Assembly (NCBI GenBank): GCA_013823325.1
Contig: PNLY01000016.1
Span: 1 to 64,000 of the forward strand
Source: Methylobacterium sp.
GTDB taxonomy: Bacteria; Pseudomonadota; Alphaproteobacteria; Rhizobiales; Beijerinckiaceae
Length of the DNA stretch: 64,000 nt
Direction: 5' to 3'
In this document: piece by piece, positions 44,697 to 54,765 of the stretch
How the letters are laid out: each line of letters opens with the position of its first letter
Position numbering within the stretch: the stretch's first letter is position 1
Translations under genes and position numbers: made by a program
Notes under the pieces: generated by a model
What the model was told of the DNA's origin: nothing
What the model saw: the letters and a program-made list of their open reading frames with translations, nothing else
Database searches by the model: none

Positions 44697-46223
44697 ATGG
44701 CAAGGCTCCTTCCCGCGTCGCTCGCAGTCGCCCTCTGCCTGGCCGCTCCGGGCCAGGCCACCGATCGACAGCCCGCCTTGCGCGTTGCCGAAATCTGGGA
44801 AATCGCCACGCTCGATCCGACCCAGGACGGCACGTTGATGAAGGAAAAGGCCATGGTCACCGAGACGCTGGTGATCGGCAGGCCCGATTTCACTCTGGCG
44901 CCCGGCCTCGCCACCTCCTGGCGCCGCGACAGCGACACGCTCTGGACCTTTACGCTGCGGCCGGGCGTGCTCTTCCACGACGGCTCGCCGCTGACGGCGA
45001 GCGCGGCCGCCGCGAGCCTGACCACGGCGCTCCAGCGCAGCGGCGCGGTCAGGAGCTACACCAAGATCGCCGCGCTGATCGCGCGCGACGACCAGACGCT
45101 GGAGATCACCACTTCCGAGCCCTTTCCTGCCCTGCCCGCGGCCCTGGTCTATGCCAGCGCCGCGATCATCTCCCCCGCTTCGCCGAAGGCGCCGGACGGC
45201 CTGATCGAGCGGCCGATCGGGACGGGGCCGTTCAGGGTCACGGCCTGGCAGCCGGCGGCGCAGAGCTTCACGGTAGAGCGTTTCGACGGCTATTGGGGCG
45301 AAAAGCCCTCGATCCCCGCCATCACCTTCCGCGGGATACCCGACCCGACGACGCGCTCCCTGGAACTGCAGAAGGGCAGCGTCGATTTCACCGCCGACGT
45401 GCCCTATGGCGACCTCGACATGCTCGCCGGTAGGGGCTTTACCGTTTCGCGCAACGTCACCGCCCGCAACTATGTGCTGAACTTCGGCAGCCTGAAGGAC
45501 ACGCCCTTCGCCGACATCCGCGTCCGCAAGGCCCTGTCGCTCGCCATCGACCGGGAGGAGATCGCCCAATACGTCCTGTTCGGCATGGGCCGGCCCGGCA
45601 TCGCCCCCTTCCCGGACAGCATGGCTTTCGCCGACAAGTCGATCGCCGCGCCGAAGCCCGACCTCGCGGCGGCCCGCAAGCTGCTTGCGCAAGCCGGCTA
45701 CCTGCCGGGCGCCGGCGGCGTCATGACCAAGGACGGCAAACCGCTCGGCTTCACGCTCTACACCTATGCGCAGCGGCCCGGCCTGATGCCGATCGCCGGG
45801 GCACTCCAGAACCAGCTCCGCAAGCTCGGCGTGCCCGTCGAGATCAAGGTAACGACCTTCGCCGCCATCGCGAAGGAGATGAAACCCGGCGACGCCAGGC
45901 TCGCAGCCCTCGCCACGGCGATGTACCCGCATCCCGACTTCTACCTGCGCCAGGTCTATCACTCGAAAGGCGCCATCAACGCCTGGGACTATGCCAATTC
46001 GAAGGTCGACGAGGCCCTCGCCGTGGCGATCACCACGCGGGACGAGGCCGAGCGCAAGGCGGCCTATGACCTGGTCCAGCGCATCGCCGCAGACGAGGAG
46101 CCATGCCTGACCATCGCCCACTACGGGGTCAATGTGGTGATGCGGCCCGGCATCAGCGACTACGCCTTCAACCCGATCGCGCACGACTACATGCTCGACC
46201 CGAAGATGGCGCTCGCCCATTAG
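44697..46223 (+). CDS. nikA: Nickel ABC transporter substrate-binding protein
   Basis: A 508-residue periplasmic protein of the peptide/nickel binding family (SBP_bac_5) with a short signal (LLPASLAVALCLAAPGQA). Family blocks LAPGLATSWRRDSDTLWTFTLRPGVLFHDGSPLTA and PFADIRVRKALSLAIDREEI are present (read in parts). Nickel as substrate follows from the NikR operator and the linkage to urease. nikB starts 12 nt downstream. Confidence 0.92.
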   Translation: MARLLPASLAVALCLAAPGQATDRQPALRVAEIWEIATLDPTQDGTLMKEKAMVTETLVIGRPDFTLAPGLATSWRRDSDTLWTFTLRPGVLFHDGSPLTASAAAASLTTALQRSGAVRSYTKIAALIARDDQTLEITTSEPFPALPAALVYASAAIISPASPKAPDGLIERPIGTGPFRVTAWQPAAQSFTVERFDGYWGEKPSIPAITFRGIPDPTTRSLELQKGSVDFTADVPYGDLDMLAGRGFTVSRNVTARNYVLNFGSLKDTPFADIRVRKALSLAIDREEIAQYVLFGMGRPGIAPFPDSMAFADKSIAAPKPDLAAARKLLAQAGYLPGAGGVMTKDGKPLGFTLYTYAQRPGLMPIAGALQNQLRKLGVPVEIKVTTFAAIAKEMKPGDARLAALATAMYPHPDFYLRQVYHSKGAINAWDYANSKVDEALAVAITTRDEAERKAAYDLVQRIAADEEPCLTIAHYGVNVVMRPGISDYAFNPIAHDYMLDPKMALAH

Positions 46224-46235
46224 GCTCGCCGCGCG

Positions 46236-47192
46236 ATGGCCGCCTATGTCCTGCAAAGGCTCGCCCTCGCCGTCGCGACGGTGCTGGCCGCGACCTTCCT
46301 GACCTATGTGCTGCTACGCCTCGTCCCCGGCGAGCCGGCGCAGGTGATCCTGACCCGCGTCTTCCTGCAGGACCAGATCGCCGCCGTCTCGCAGCAGGAC
46401 GTCGCCGCCATCGCCGACCGCTTCGGGCTCAACGCACCGCTGATCGTGCAATATGGCCGCTGGCTCGCCGGCGCCGTGACCGGCGACCTCGGCATCTCGA
46501 TCCGGACCGGACGCTCCGTCGCCCTCGAACTGGGTTGGCGCCTCTCCGCGACGGGGCTGATCGCACTGCTCGCGACGCTGCTCGCCCTGCTGCTGACCTT
46601 CGCCGCTGTCACCCTGAAGCGCTCATTCCCGTCGCGCGCCGCCGCCCGCAGCTTCGAGCTGCTCGCGGTCGGCTCGATCGCGTTGCCCTCCTTCTTTCTC
46701 GGCGTCGCCCTGATCATGCTGTTCGCGCTCCGGCTCGACTGGCTGCCGGTCAGCGGCTTCGAGAGCTGGGCGCATGTCGTGCTGCCGGTCGCGGTGCTGG
46801 CGCTGGGCCAGTTCGGCTTCAACGCCATCCTGCTCGACGACACCCTGGCCGAGGCGCTCGAGGCCCCGCACATCGCCACGGCACGCGCAAAGGGGCTGGA
46901 CGAGCGGGCGATCCTGTTCGGCCATGCGCTGCCGAACGCCATCCTCCCACTGATCCCCTATCTCGCCTTGCAGTTCGCCTTCCTGATCGGCGGGGTTGTC
47001 ATCGTCGAGCGGCTGTTCTCGATTCCCGGCCTCGGCGCCTATCTCGCCGACGCCCTCGACAGCCATGACGGCCCCGCCTTTCTCGGCGCCATCGGCGTCG
47101 TCGCCCTGGCGGTGGCGCTGGCGAACCTGGCGGCCGACCTCGCCATCACCCGCCTCGACCCGCGGATCCGGCTGAGGCGAGGCGCCGCATGA
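46236..47192 (+). CDS. nikB: Nickel ABC transporter permease NikB
   Basis: A 318-residue permease of the DppB/NikB type with six membrane helices, the N-terminal VLRRLVPGEP-like motif (LLRLVPGEPAQV) and the ATPase-coupling EAA loop near ATARAKGLDERAILFGHALPNA. It overlaps nikC by 4 nt. Confidence 0.93.
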   Translation: MAAYVLQRLALAVATVLAATFLTYVLLRLVPGEPAQVILTRVFLQDQIAAVSQQDVAAIADRFGLNAPLIVQYGRWLAGAVTGDLGISIRTGRSVALELGWRLSATGLIALLATLLALLLTFAAVTLKRSFPSRAAARSFELLAVGSIALPSFFLGVALIMLFALRLDWLPVSGFESWAHVVLPVAVLALGQFGFNAILLDDTLAEALEAPHIATARAKGLDERAILFGHALPNAILPLIPYLALQFAFLIGGVVIVERLFSIPGLGAYLADALDSHDGPAFLGAIGVVALAVALANLAADLAITRLDPRIRLRRGAA

Positions 47193-48016
47193 GCGCGCCG
47201 CGCCGAAGCGACTGGCTCCTGCCTGCGATCGCAGCGCTGTTCGCCCTCTCGATCGCCTATGGTCTGACGCTGGACCCGATCGAAGCCTCGCTGCGCAACA
47301 GCCTGCGCGCGCCCGGGCCGGACTTCCCGTTCGGCACCGATCATCTCGGCCGCGACGTGCTGGCCCGGATCGCGCATGGCTTCCTGCGCGATGTCGGGCT
47401 GTCACTGACGATCATTGTCTGCTCCCTCGTCATCGGCATCGCCATCGGGATGCTCGCGGCGGAGCTCGCAGGTGCGACCGACCGGGCCTTGACCTTCGTC
47501 ATGGACCTGATGACCTCCCTGCCCCAGATCGTCATCGCCCTGATCCTCGCGGCCCATCTCGGCGGCGGCGAGCTTGCGCTCATCCTCGCTTTGTCGCTGA
47601 CCGGCTGGGTCAAATATGCGCGCATCGCCCGCGCCACGGCCTTCTCGCTGCGGGAGCGCGAATTCGTGACGGCCGCCCGGCTGGCCGGAGGCAGCCGCCT
47701 CTATCTCCTGCGGCGGCATATCCTGCCGCATCTGCTGCCGCTGCTCTCCGGGCTGGTCGCGCTCCAGTTCGGGCACAACATCCTGAACATCGCCGCGCTC
47801 GGCTTCCTTGGCATCGGCGTCCAGCCGCCGGCTCCCGAATGGGGCGCGATGATCGCCGAAGCGCGGCCCTATTTCTCGCGGGCGCCCTGGCTCGCCATCG
47901 TGCCGGGAATCTACCTCTTCGTCATGACGATGGTCGCGCTGATGCTCACGCGCCGCAGCGGCGTCCGGCAGGAGCGTGCCAGCGTCGATCCACAGCCTGC
48001 CCAGCCGACACGCTGA
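47189..48016 (+). CDS. nikC: Nickel ABC transporter permease NikC
   Basis: A 275-residue permease of the DppC/NikC type: PFGTDHLGRDVLARIAHGFL and the EAA loop VTAARLAGGSRLYLLRRHILPHL. It pairs with NikB. No nikD or nikE ATPase gene follows; the next gene is an unrelated hydrolase, so the ATPases must be elsewhere or shared. Confidence 0.93.
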   Translation: MSAPRRSDWLLPAIAALFALSIAYGLTLDPIEASLRNSLRAPGPDFPFGTDHLGRDVLARIAHGFLRDVGLSLTIIVCSLVIGIAIGMLAAELAGATDRALTFVMDLMTSLPQIVIALILAAHLGGGELALILALSLTGWVKYARIARATAFSLREREFVTAARLAGGSRLYLLRRHILPHLLPLLSGLVALQFGHNILNIAALGFLGIGVQPPAPEWGAMIAEARPYFSRAPWLAIVPGIYLFVMTMVALMLTRRSGVRQERASVDPQPAQPTR

Positions 48017-48109
48017 GCGCTGTTAACCGTCAACGGCTCCGGCCCGTGCGAAAAACATGCGATAGAATCCGCTCACACAGTGAAGCCGACGACATGAATC
48101 GCCGATCAC

Positions 48110-48817
48110 ATGACGACTGAGCCCGAAACCGTCATCCTGCTTCACGGCCTCGCACGACGCAGAACGTCGCTCCTCCTCATCGAGACGCTGCTCTCGGCCA
48201 TCGGCTACAAGGTCGTCAATGAAACCTACGCCTCGACCGATCACGCGGTCGAGGACCTGGTGGACTATGTCGAGACCGCGGTCCAAACCTGCGCCGGCGC
48301 CCGGCTGCATTTCGTCACGCATTCGATGGGGGGCATCCTCCTGCGCGCCTGGCTGCAGAGAAACCGCCCGCCCGGCCTCGGACGCGTAGTCATGCTGGCG
48401 CCGCCCAATCACGGTTCCGAGCTGGTCGACGGGCTCGGGCGGCTGCCGGCCTTCGAGCTGATCAACGGCCCCGCCGGCCGGCAGCTCGGAACGAGCCCGG
48501 ACAGCCTGCCCAACCTCCTGCCGAGCGCGGATTACGAGCTCGGGATCATCGCCGGCAGCCTGTCACTCAACCCGCTGCTGTCGCCCTTCTTTGCCGGACC
48601 GAACGACGGCAAGGTCTCCGTGGAGAGCACCAAGCTCGACGGCATGGCCGACCATATCGTCCTGCCGGTGACCCACACCTTCATGATGAACAACCCGCTG
48701 GTCGTCGCCCAGGTCGTGACCTTCCTCAGGACCGGGCGCTTCAACCACGAGCTGACGCTGGCGGAGCTCGCCCAGAACGTGATGACCTATCTCCAGGGCG
48801 TGAAGAGCGGTTCCTGA
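48110..48817 (+). CDS. Alpha/beta-hydrolase (lipase-like)
   Basis: A 235-residue cytoplasmic-looking hydrolase. [11 protein letters not shown] forms the oxyanion loop, THSMGG holds the nucleophile Ser, [12 protein letters not shown] carries the likely Asp, and VTHTFMM the His. Similar to single-domain triacylglycerol-lipase or PGAP1-like proteins. It stands alone after nikC (93-nt gap). Substrate unknown. Confidence 0.85.
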   Translation: MTTEPETVILLHGLARRRTSLLLIETLLSAIGYKVVNETYASTDHAVEDLVDYVETAVQTCAGARLHFVTHSMGGILLRAWLQRNRPPGLGRVVMLAPPNHGSELVDGLGRLPAFELINGPAGRQLGTSPDSLPNLLPSADYELGIIAGSLSLNPLLSPFFAGPNDGKVSVESTKLDGMADHIVLPVTHTFMMNNPLVVAQVVTFLRTGRFNHELTLAELAQNVMTYLQGVKSGS

Positions 48818-48870
48818 GCCAATCTCGGCCAGCGCAGGGTCGAGGGAGGCCGCGGACAGGACATTTCGTG

Positions 48871-49911
48871 CTAGCGCAGCGGCGGGGCGTAGAGCACGCC
48901 GCCCATGCTCCAGAGCTGGTTGAGGCCGCGCGGTATGCCGAGCTTGGAGCCGGTGCCGAGATTGCGCTCATAGATCTCGGCGTAGTTCCCGCTCGCCTTG
49001 ACGGCGCGAACCGCCCAGTCCGCTTCGAGGCCGAGCGCCTTGCCGAAGCCGCCCTCCGCCCCCGTGAAGCGCCGCACATCCGGCTTCTGCGACTTGAGGG
49101 CATCGTCGAGATTCGCAGCGGAGATGCCGAGCTCCTCGGCATTGACCAGCGCGAAGTTCACCCAGCGCACCAGGGTGAACCAGGGGAAATCGTCGTTGCG
49201 CACCACCGGACCGAGCGGCTCCTTCGAGATCACGTCCGGCAGCACGACCGCATCGGCCGGCTTGGCCAGCCTGAGCCGCTCGCCATGCAGCGCCGACTGG
49301 TCGCGGGTCAGTGCGTCGCATTGCCCACCCTCGAAGGCGGCGAAGGCCTCGGCCGCGCTCGGATAGACCTTCTCCTCATAGGTCATCGAATTGGCCTTGA
49401 AGAAATCGGCGAGGTTGAGCTGCGTGGTCGTGCCCGCCTCGACGCAGATCTTCGCCTTGTCGAGCGACAGGGCCGTATCGACCTTGAGCGCGCGCTTCGC
49501 CAGGAAGCCCTGGCCGTCATGATAGGTGATCCCCGCGAAGGCCAGGCCGAGCTCGGCCTCGCGTCCGAGCGTCCAGGTCGAGTTCCGCGCCAGGAGGTCG
49601 ACCGTGCCGGCCTTCAGCGCATCGAAGCGCTGGCTCGCCGACAGCGGGGTGAAGGCGACCTTGCTGGCATCGCCGAGCACGACCGCCGCAACCGCGCGGC
49701 AGAAATCGACGTCGAAGCCGCGCCAGGCACCCTGGGCGTCCTTCTCGGAGAAGCCGACTACCCCTTCGCTGACGCCGCATTGCAGCGTGCCGCGCTGCTT
49801 GACGGTATCGAGCGTGCCGGCGGCAGCCGGAAGGGCCAAGCCGATGAGGGCGGCGAGGCCGAGACCGCCGCGGGCAATCCAGGAAACGTGCGACGAGGAG
49901 ACCTGCGACAT
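48871..49911 (-). CDS. aapJ: AapJ-type general L-amino-acid-binding protein
   Basis: A 346-residue periplasmic protein with a signal peptide (GGLGLAALIGLALPAAAG). TLDTVKQRGTLQCGVSEGVVGFSEKD and the GFDVDFCRAVAAVVLGD block are characteristic of AapJ from rhizobia (read in parts). The aapQMP membrane and ATPase genes are missing here, so it is an orphan binding protein that may serve another permease. ATG 49911 is used. Confidence 0.9.
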   Translation of the reverse strand: MSQVSSSHVSWIARGGLGLAALIGLALPAAAGTLDTVKQRGTLQCGVSEGVVGFSEKDAQGAWRGFDVDFCRAVAAVVLGDASKVAFTPLSASQRFDALKAGTVDLLARNSTWTLGREAELGLAFAGITYHDGQGFLAKRALKVDTALSLDKAKICVEAGTTTQLNLADFFKANSMTYEEKVYPSAAEAFAAFEGGQCDALTRDQSALHGERLRLAKPADAVVLPDVISKEPLGPVVRNDDFPWFTLVRWVNFALVNAEELGISAANLDDALKSQKPDVRRFTGAEGGFGKALGLEADWAVRAVKASGNYAEIYERNLGTGSKLGIPRGLNQLWSMGGVLYAPPLR

Positions 49912-49955
49912 GTCTGTCCGTTCCTTCAGCAGGGCGGCGGGGATGGCGGGGGCGG

Positions 49956-50594
49956 TCACAGCGTCGCCTTGTGGCGGATGATCACCTTGGTTCCGACCGG
50001 CACGCGCTCGTAGAGGTCGGCGATGTCGCCGTTTGCGAGCCGGAAGCAGCCCGAGGAGATCGCCTGGCCGATCGTCTCCGGCTGGTTGGTGCCGTGGATG
50101 CGGAAGACGGTCGAGCCGAGATAGAGCGCGCGCGAGCCCATCGGGTTGCCGGGGCCGCCGGCCATGAAGCGCGGCAGATAGGGCTGGCGCTGCAGCATCT
50201 CCGGCGGCGGGCGCCAATCCGGCCATTCCGCCTTGCGGCTGACCTGCACCTGGCCGGACCAGGTGAAGCCCTCGCGGCCGACGCCGATGCCGTAGCGCAG
50301 GGCGCGGCCATTGCCCTGCACGACATAGAGGAAGCGCTCGCCCGAATGGATCACCACGGTGCCGGGCGCCTCATGCGAGCGGAACAGCACCATCTGGCGG
50401 GCATAAGGCCCGTCGGTGATGCTGACCTCCTCGGTCGAGACGCGGCCTGGCTCGTCGCCTATATCCATCGTCTCCTGCAGCGCCGCCGGCGGGCGCGGTT
50501 GCGCGCCCGCGACGCCCTGCAAGGCAAGGACGGGCGCCAGCGCGAGACCGGATAGGAGCAGCCCATGCAGGGCCGTGCGAATGATCTGGTTCAT
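49956..50594 (-). CDS. L,D-transpeptidase (YkuD family)
   Basis: A 212-residue exported protein (signal LLLSGLALAPVLALQGVAGA) with the catalytic motif RIHGTNQPETIGQAISSGCFRLANGD, holding His and Cys of the YkuD active site (read as HGTNQPETIG and SSGCFRL). It forms 3-3 peptidoglycan cross-links or attaches proteins to the wall. It is typical of the many Hyphomicrobiales paralogues. Confidence 0.93.
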   Translation of the reverse strand: MNQIIRTALHGLLLSGLALAPVLALQGVAGAQPRPPAALQETMDIGDEPGRVSTEEVSITDGPYARQMVLFRSHEAPGTVVIHSGERFLYVVQGNGRALRYGIGVGREGFTWSGQVQVSRKAEWPDWRPPPEMLQRQPYLPRFMAGGPGNPMGSRALYLGSTVFRIHGTNQPETIGQAISSGCFRLANGDIADLYERVPVGTKVIIRHKATL

Positions 50595-50608
50595 CTGATC
50601 GCCTCCGT

Positions 50609-51115
50609 TCAGCCGCAGCGGCTGTAGATGAAGGTGCCGTAGCGGGCATGCGCATCGGGATCGACGAAGCGCATCACCAGTTCCTTCGGCTTCACCGAGA
50701 GCAATTCGCGGTCCTGCGGATCGCCGGCCGGGGCCTCGAAGCCGACATAGGCCTTGCCGCCGGCGCCTGCCTTCAGCCTGAGCTCATAGAGCTTGGGATC
50801 GTCGGCGACGTGCATCATGACCCCGTCGCCGGGACCTTGCGTGATGACGTAGGGTTGCTTGCATTGCGAGCGCGCCTCCGCCTCGGTGCGCTTGCGGTCC
50901 TTCTCGGTGTGGAAGGACGCGATCCCCCAGCGTCCGACCAGAGCGTCGCGCGAGACCCCGGCCGGGGCGGGCGCACGCGCCGCGCTGCCCGAGGAGGACG
51001 ACAACCCCTCGCCGCCGCCGCAGCCGGCCAGCAGGAACGGCAGCGCGATGCCGCATGCCACAGCGCCCGCCGATCGCCATCTCGTGATTCGAGCACGTCC
51101 GAGTTCGATCGTCAT
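50609..51115 (-). CDS. Putative lipoprotein
   Basis: A 168-residue protein with lipobox LLAGC (residues ~31-35) after a hydrophobic signal, a Ser/Ala-rich linker and a C-terminal domain (DALVGRWGIASFHTEKDRKR; SVKPKELVMRFVDPDAHARYG) with cysteines at QCKQPY and near the end. It ends 14 nt upstream of the L,D-transpeptidase on the same strand, suggesting a cell-envelope role. Family not recognised with certainty. Confidence 0.8.
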   Translation of the reverse strand: MTIELGRARITRWRSAGAVACGIALPFLLAGCGGGEGLSSSSGSAARAPAPAGVSRDALVGRWGIASFHTEKDRKRTEAEARSQCKQPYVITQGPGDGVMMHVADDPKLYELRLKAGAGGKAYVGFEAPAGDPQDRELLSVKPKELVMRFVDPDAHARYGTFIYSRCG

Positions 51116-51477
51116 CGTTCCTCCTTGCAACCCGATAGTCCTTGCAGCGCTGCCTTCCCGGCTTCGCCATGCGCCTGTTCCCAGCGGGACGGCCGGCCAT
51201 CGCCGCGCCGATCATCCCAGCTTTCCGAGAACGGAACGGGCAGCGCATGAGAGCCGTAAAGCCGGCCGCGATCAACCCGCTCGCGGCCGATGCTGCCTTT
51301 GTCGGCTCGCGGGCGAGCGCGTTGAGGAGGAATCCGCGGTCCTTGGCGGAGGCGCCCCTATCCCGAGCGCAGGCCAGGACAGGTCGAGCGAGCCTGGTGC
51401 CCTGTCGGCAAGAACCCACCGGCCTCGCGGCACGGGCCGGCGGACGAACAACTCATGAGAGTTCGGGGGCGACGCGC

Positions 51478-51674
51478 CTCGAACACGCGCCCGTCGCGGA
51501 GGTCATGAAATCCCCGGAGACCAAGGCCGCCTTCGCCCGCGAGGGGCAGAGCCCGAGGGGATGACGCCAGTACAGTTCGGGGCCTATGTCGCGAGCGGGC
51601 TCGCCCGCTGGGCCAGGTTGGTCAAGGAGACCGGGACGAAGGTCGACCGAGCAGTCGGACAATCTTCAGCGTGA
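51478..51674 (+). pseudogene. C-terminal remnant of a Bug/TctC-type solute-binding protein, frameshifted
   Basis: Two frames together encode the end of a tripartite tricarboxylate transporter binding protein: LEHAPVAEVMKSPETKAAF then, after a frame change near 51,560, MTPVQFGAYVASGLARWARL and VKETGTKVD. Only ~60 C-terminal residues survive. The upstream part (51,116-51,477) shows no further similarity. The rest of 51,116-51,768 has no gene. Confidence 0.75.
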
Positions 51675-51768
51675 CCGGGTATTCGCTTCGCGCGAAAATG
51701 GTCTAGCTATCGTCCATCGGAGCCGCCGCGATCGCGCAGATCCGGCGGCTCCGCCATGTCCAGATCCG

Positions 51769-53229
51769 ATGATTCCAGACGCAACGATCCCGGAGAGCGC
51801 TTTGCCTTCGTCCCCACCTGCCGACCTCCTTGCCGAACTCGAAGCCATGATCGGCGGAGAGCATGTCCTCACCGGCGCCGAGGCGATCGCGCCCTATTGC
51901 GAGGACTGGCGCGGCCGGCGGCACGGCATAGCCCGCGCCGTGGCGCGGCCCGCCAGCGTGGACGAGGTCGCGAAGATCGTCGACTGGAGCCGGCGCCATC
52001 GCGTGCCGCTGGTCCCGCAGGGCGGCAATACCGGGCTGGTCTATGGCGGCATTCCCGACGACAGCGGGCAGGCCGTCGTCGTGCAGCTCGGCCGCATGAA
52101 CCGCGTGCGCGCGCTCGACACCGCCGACGCCGTCGCCATCGTCGAAGCCGGCGTCGTCCTGCAGACCCTGCAGCAGCGCGCGGCCGAGGCGGGCCTGTTC
52201 TTCCCCGTCAGCCTCGCTGCCGAAGGCAGCTGCCAGATCGGCGGCACCATCGCTACCAATGCCGGCGGCACCGCCGTGCTGCGCTATGGCAACATGCGCG
52301 ACCAGGTGCTCGGCCTGGAGGTCGTCCTGCCGGACGGGCAAATCTGGAACGGCCTGCGCACCTTGCGCAAGGACAATACCGGCTACGATCTCAAGCATCT
52401 CTTCATCGGTTCGGAAGGCACGCTCGGCATCGTCACCGCCGCCGCGCTCAAGCTGCATGCGGCGCCGCGCTCGCGCGCCACGGCGCTGGCGAGCGTGCGC
52501 GATTTCGCCGCCGCGGTGCGCCTGTTCCAGCTGGCGCGCGAGCATGCGGCCGATGTCCTCTCCGGCTGCGAGTGCTTCACCGAGGCCTGCCGCGCGCTGG
52601 TCGAGACCCACGCCCCCCATGTCGCCCAGCCCGCCCTGCGCGGGGGCGTCTATGTCCTGCTGCAGCTCGATGCGGCCTCGCCCGAGATCCCGCTCGACAC
52701 GATCCTCGAAGGCATCCTCGCCGCCGGCTTCGAACAGGACATCGTCGAAGATGGCGTCATTGCCCAGTCCCTGGCGCAGGCGGAGCAACTCTGGGGCCTG
52801 CGCGAGAACATCACCGAGGCGCAGAAACGCGCCGGGCCGAGCTTCAGCCACGACGTCTCGACGCCGATCAGCGCGATCCCCGACTTCGTCGAGCGCTGCC
52901 TTGCCGCCTTGCAGGCGCTCGAACCCGGCCTGCGGCCGGTGGTGTTCGGCCATATCGGCGACGGCAACCTGCACTTCAACATCCTGGCGCCGGCCGGGCT
53001 CGATCCAAGTCGCCGCCACATTCTCCAAGAGCAGGTCGAGACCGCGCTCTACGATCTTGTCGCCGCCTATCGGGGCAGCATCAGCGCCGAGCACGGCCTG
53101 GGCGAGATGAAGCGCGACTTAATCGAGCACTACCGGCCGAGCCTCGATTCCGAGCTGATGCGCGCCGTCAAACGGCAATTCGACCCGTCCAACCTGATGA
53201 ACCCCGGCAAGGCGGTCCGGCTGCCCTGA
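51769..53229 (+). CDS. FAD-binding oxidoreductase (D-2-hydroxyacid dehydrogenase/GlcD type)
   Basis: A 486-residue flavoprotein: PCMH-type FAD domain (LVPQGGNTGLVYGG; GGTIATNAGGTAVLRYGNMRD) and a C-terminal FAD-oxidase domain with GHIGDGNLHFNI and SAEHGLGEMKRD, metal and substrate residues of the D-lactate/D-2-hydroxyglutarate dehydrogenase group. ATG 51769 is used; the frame runs upstream into the TctC remnant. The exact 2-hydroxy acid is unknown. Confidence 0.88.
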   Translation: MIPDATIPESALPSSPPADLLAELEAMIGGEHVLTGAEAIAPYCEDWRGRRHGIARAVARPASVDEVAKIVDWSRRHRVPLVPQGGNTGLVYGGIPDDSGQAVVVQLGRMNRVRALDTADAVAIVEAGVVLQTLQQRAAEAGLFFPVSLAAEGSCQIGGTIATNAGGTAVLRYGNMRDQVLGLEVVLPDGQIWNGLRTLRKDNTGYDLKHLFIGSEGTLGIVTAAALKLHAAPRSRATALASVRDFAAAVRLFQLAREHAADVLSGCECFTEACRALVETHAPHVAQPALRGGVYVLLQLDAASPEIPLDTILEGILAAGFEQDIVEDGVIAQSLAQAEQLWGLRENITEAQKRAGPSFSHDVSTPISAIPDFVERCLAALQALEPGLRPVVFGHIGDGNLHFNILAPAGLDPSRRHILQEQVETALYDLVAAYRGSISAEHGLGEMKRDLIEHYRPSLDSELMRAVKRQFDPSNLMNPGKAVRLP

Positions 53230-53294
53230 CGCCGCGTTGAGTCTCGATAGCCTCTCCGCGCCGAGCGTGTAGGATCGCGCTCGGCGGGAGGGAA

Positions 53295-54680
53295 ATGATG
53301 TTCCTAAGTGTTTTCGACGTCTTCAAGATCGGCATCGGCCCGTCATCGTCGCATACGATGGGCCCGATGACGGCAGCCGCGCATTTCCTCGATCTCCTGC
53401 GCCGGCATCCGTCCCGCGATGATGCGGCCGCGCTCGGCGCCACGCTCCACGGCTCGCTCGCCTTCACCGGGAAAGGCCACGCCACCGATCGCGCCGTGGC
53501 GCTCGGGCTGCTCGGCTGGACGCCGGCCGAGCTCGACCCGGACGAGGCGGAACGCCAGCTGGGCGCACTCGCGGAAACCCATCTCCTGCGCCTCTACGGG
53601 CTGCCGCCGCTCGCCTTCGACCCCTCAGTCGACATCGTCTTCGACTACGGGCCGCCCTTGCCCGGCCATGCCAACGGCCTGGTTTTCCGCGCCCGTGATT
53701 TCGCCGGGGCCGAGCTCCTGTCCGAGACCTATTATTCGATCGGCGGCGGCTTCGTGGTGACGGCACGGGAGCGCGAGGCGCCGACACTCGCCGCCACCGG
53801 CGCGTCCTCCTGGCCCTACCCGTTCGCCAACGCGGCGACGATGCTGCGCATGGCACGCGAGAGCGGGCTGTCGATCGCCCAGATGAAGCGCGCCAACGAG
53901 GTCCATCTGCGGCCGGCGGAGGAGGTCGATCGCGGCCTCGCCCAGCTTTGGTCGGTGATGAACGGCTGCATCGAGCGCGGCCTGAGCCAGGAGGGCGAAT
54001 TGCCGGGCGGCCTGCGCGTGCGCCGCCGCGCCGCCAGGATCCATCGCCAGCTCGAGGCCGAGCGTCGGAGCAATCGCGCCCAGCCCCATGCGACCTCGGA
54101 TTGGCTCAGCGTCTACGCCATGGCGGTGAACGAGGAGAACGCCGCCGGCGGCCGGGTGGTGACCTCGCCGACAAACGGGGCAGCAGGCGTCGTGCCCGCG
54201 GTGCTGCGCTATTATCTCGATCACTGCGTCGGGGCCGAGCCCGGCAGGATTCCCGACTTCCTGCTCACCGCCGCTGCGATCGGCGGGCTGATCAAGCACA
54301 ACGCCTCGATCTCGGGCGCCGAAGCCGGCTGCCAGGGCGAAGTCGGCTCAGCGGCGGCGATGGCGGCGGCCGGCCTCTGCGCAGTGTTGGGCGGCTCGCC
54401 CGAGCAGATCGAGAATGCCGCGGAGATCGCCCTCGAACACCATCTCGGCATGACCTGCGATCCCGCGGCCGGCCTCGTCCAGGTCCCCTGCATCGAGCGC
54501 AACGGAATCGGCGCGATCAAGGCCGTCGCCGCTGCCTCGCTTGCTCTGCGCGGCGACGGCTCGCATTTCATGCCGCTCGACAACTGCATCGAGGCGATGC
54601 GCCAGACCGGCGAGGCCATGAACGAGCGCTTCAAGGAAACCAGCCTCGGCGGCCTCGCCGTCAACCTGCCGGAGTGCTGA
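53295..54680 (+). CDS. sdaA: L-serine dehydratase (iron-sulfur)
   Basis: A 461-residue single-chain enzyme: [20 protein letters not shown] at the N-terminus, with 4Fe-4S cysteines in [20 protein letters not shown] and VQVPCIERN. It deaminates L-serine to pyruvate. A GGGAGGGAA ribosome site precedes the ATG-ATG. Confidence 0.97.
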   Translation: MMFLSVFDVFKIGIGPSSSHTMGPMTAAAHFLDLLRRHPSRDDAAALGATLHGSLAFTGKGHATDRAVALGLLGWTPAELDPDEAERQLGALAETHLLRLYGLPPLAFDPSVDIVFDYGPPLPGHANGLVFRARDFAGAELLSETYYSIGGGFVVTAREREAPTLAATGASSWPYPFANAATMLRMARESGLSIAQMKRANEVHLRPAEEVDRGLAQLWSVMNGCIERGLSQEGELPGGLRVRRRAARIHRQLEAERRSNRAQPHATSDWLSVYAMAVNEENAAGGRVVTSPTNGAAGVVPAVLRYYLDHCVGAEPGRIPDFLLTAAAIGGLIKHNASISGAEAGCQGEVGSAAAMAAAGLCAVLGGSPEQIENAAEIALEHHLGMTCDPAAGLVQVPCIERNGIGAIKAVAAASLALRGDGSHFMPLDNCIEAMRQTGEAMNERFKETSLGGLAVNLPEC

Positions 54681-54765
54681 GCGGTACTGGAAATATCAGA
54701 TTGCGCATGTGATGCATCAGTTGTAAGCAGCTCTACGGGCCACATTGGCTTATGGAGCCGCGCGC

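Noticed and set aside
51142..51564. 140-codon frame before the TctC remnant as an intact gene
   Set aside because: Only its last ~25 residues resemble a protein family and the similarity continues in another frame, so it is a broken gene.
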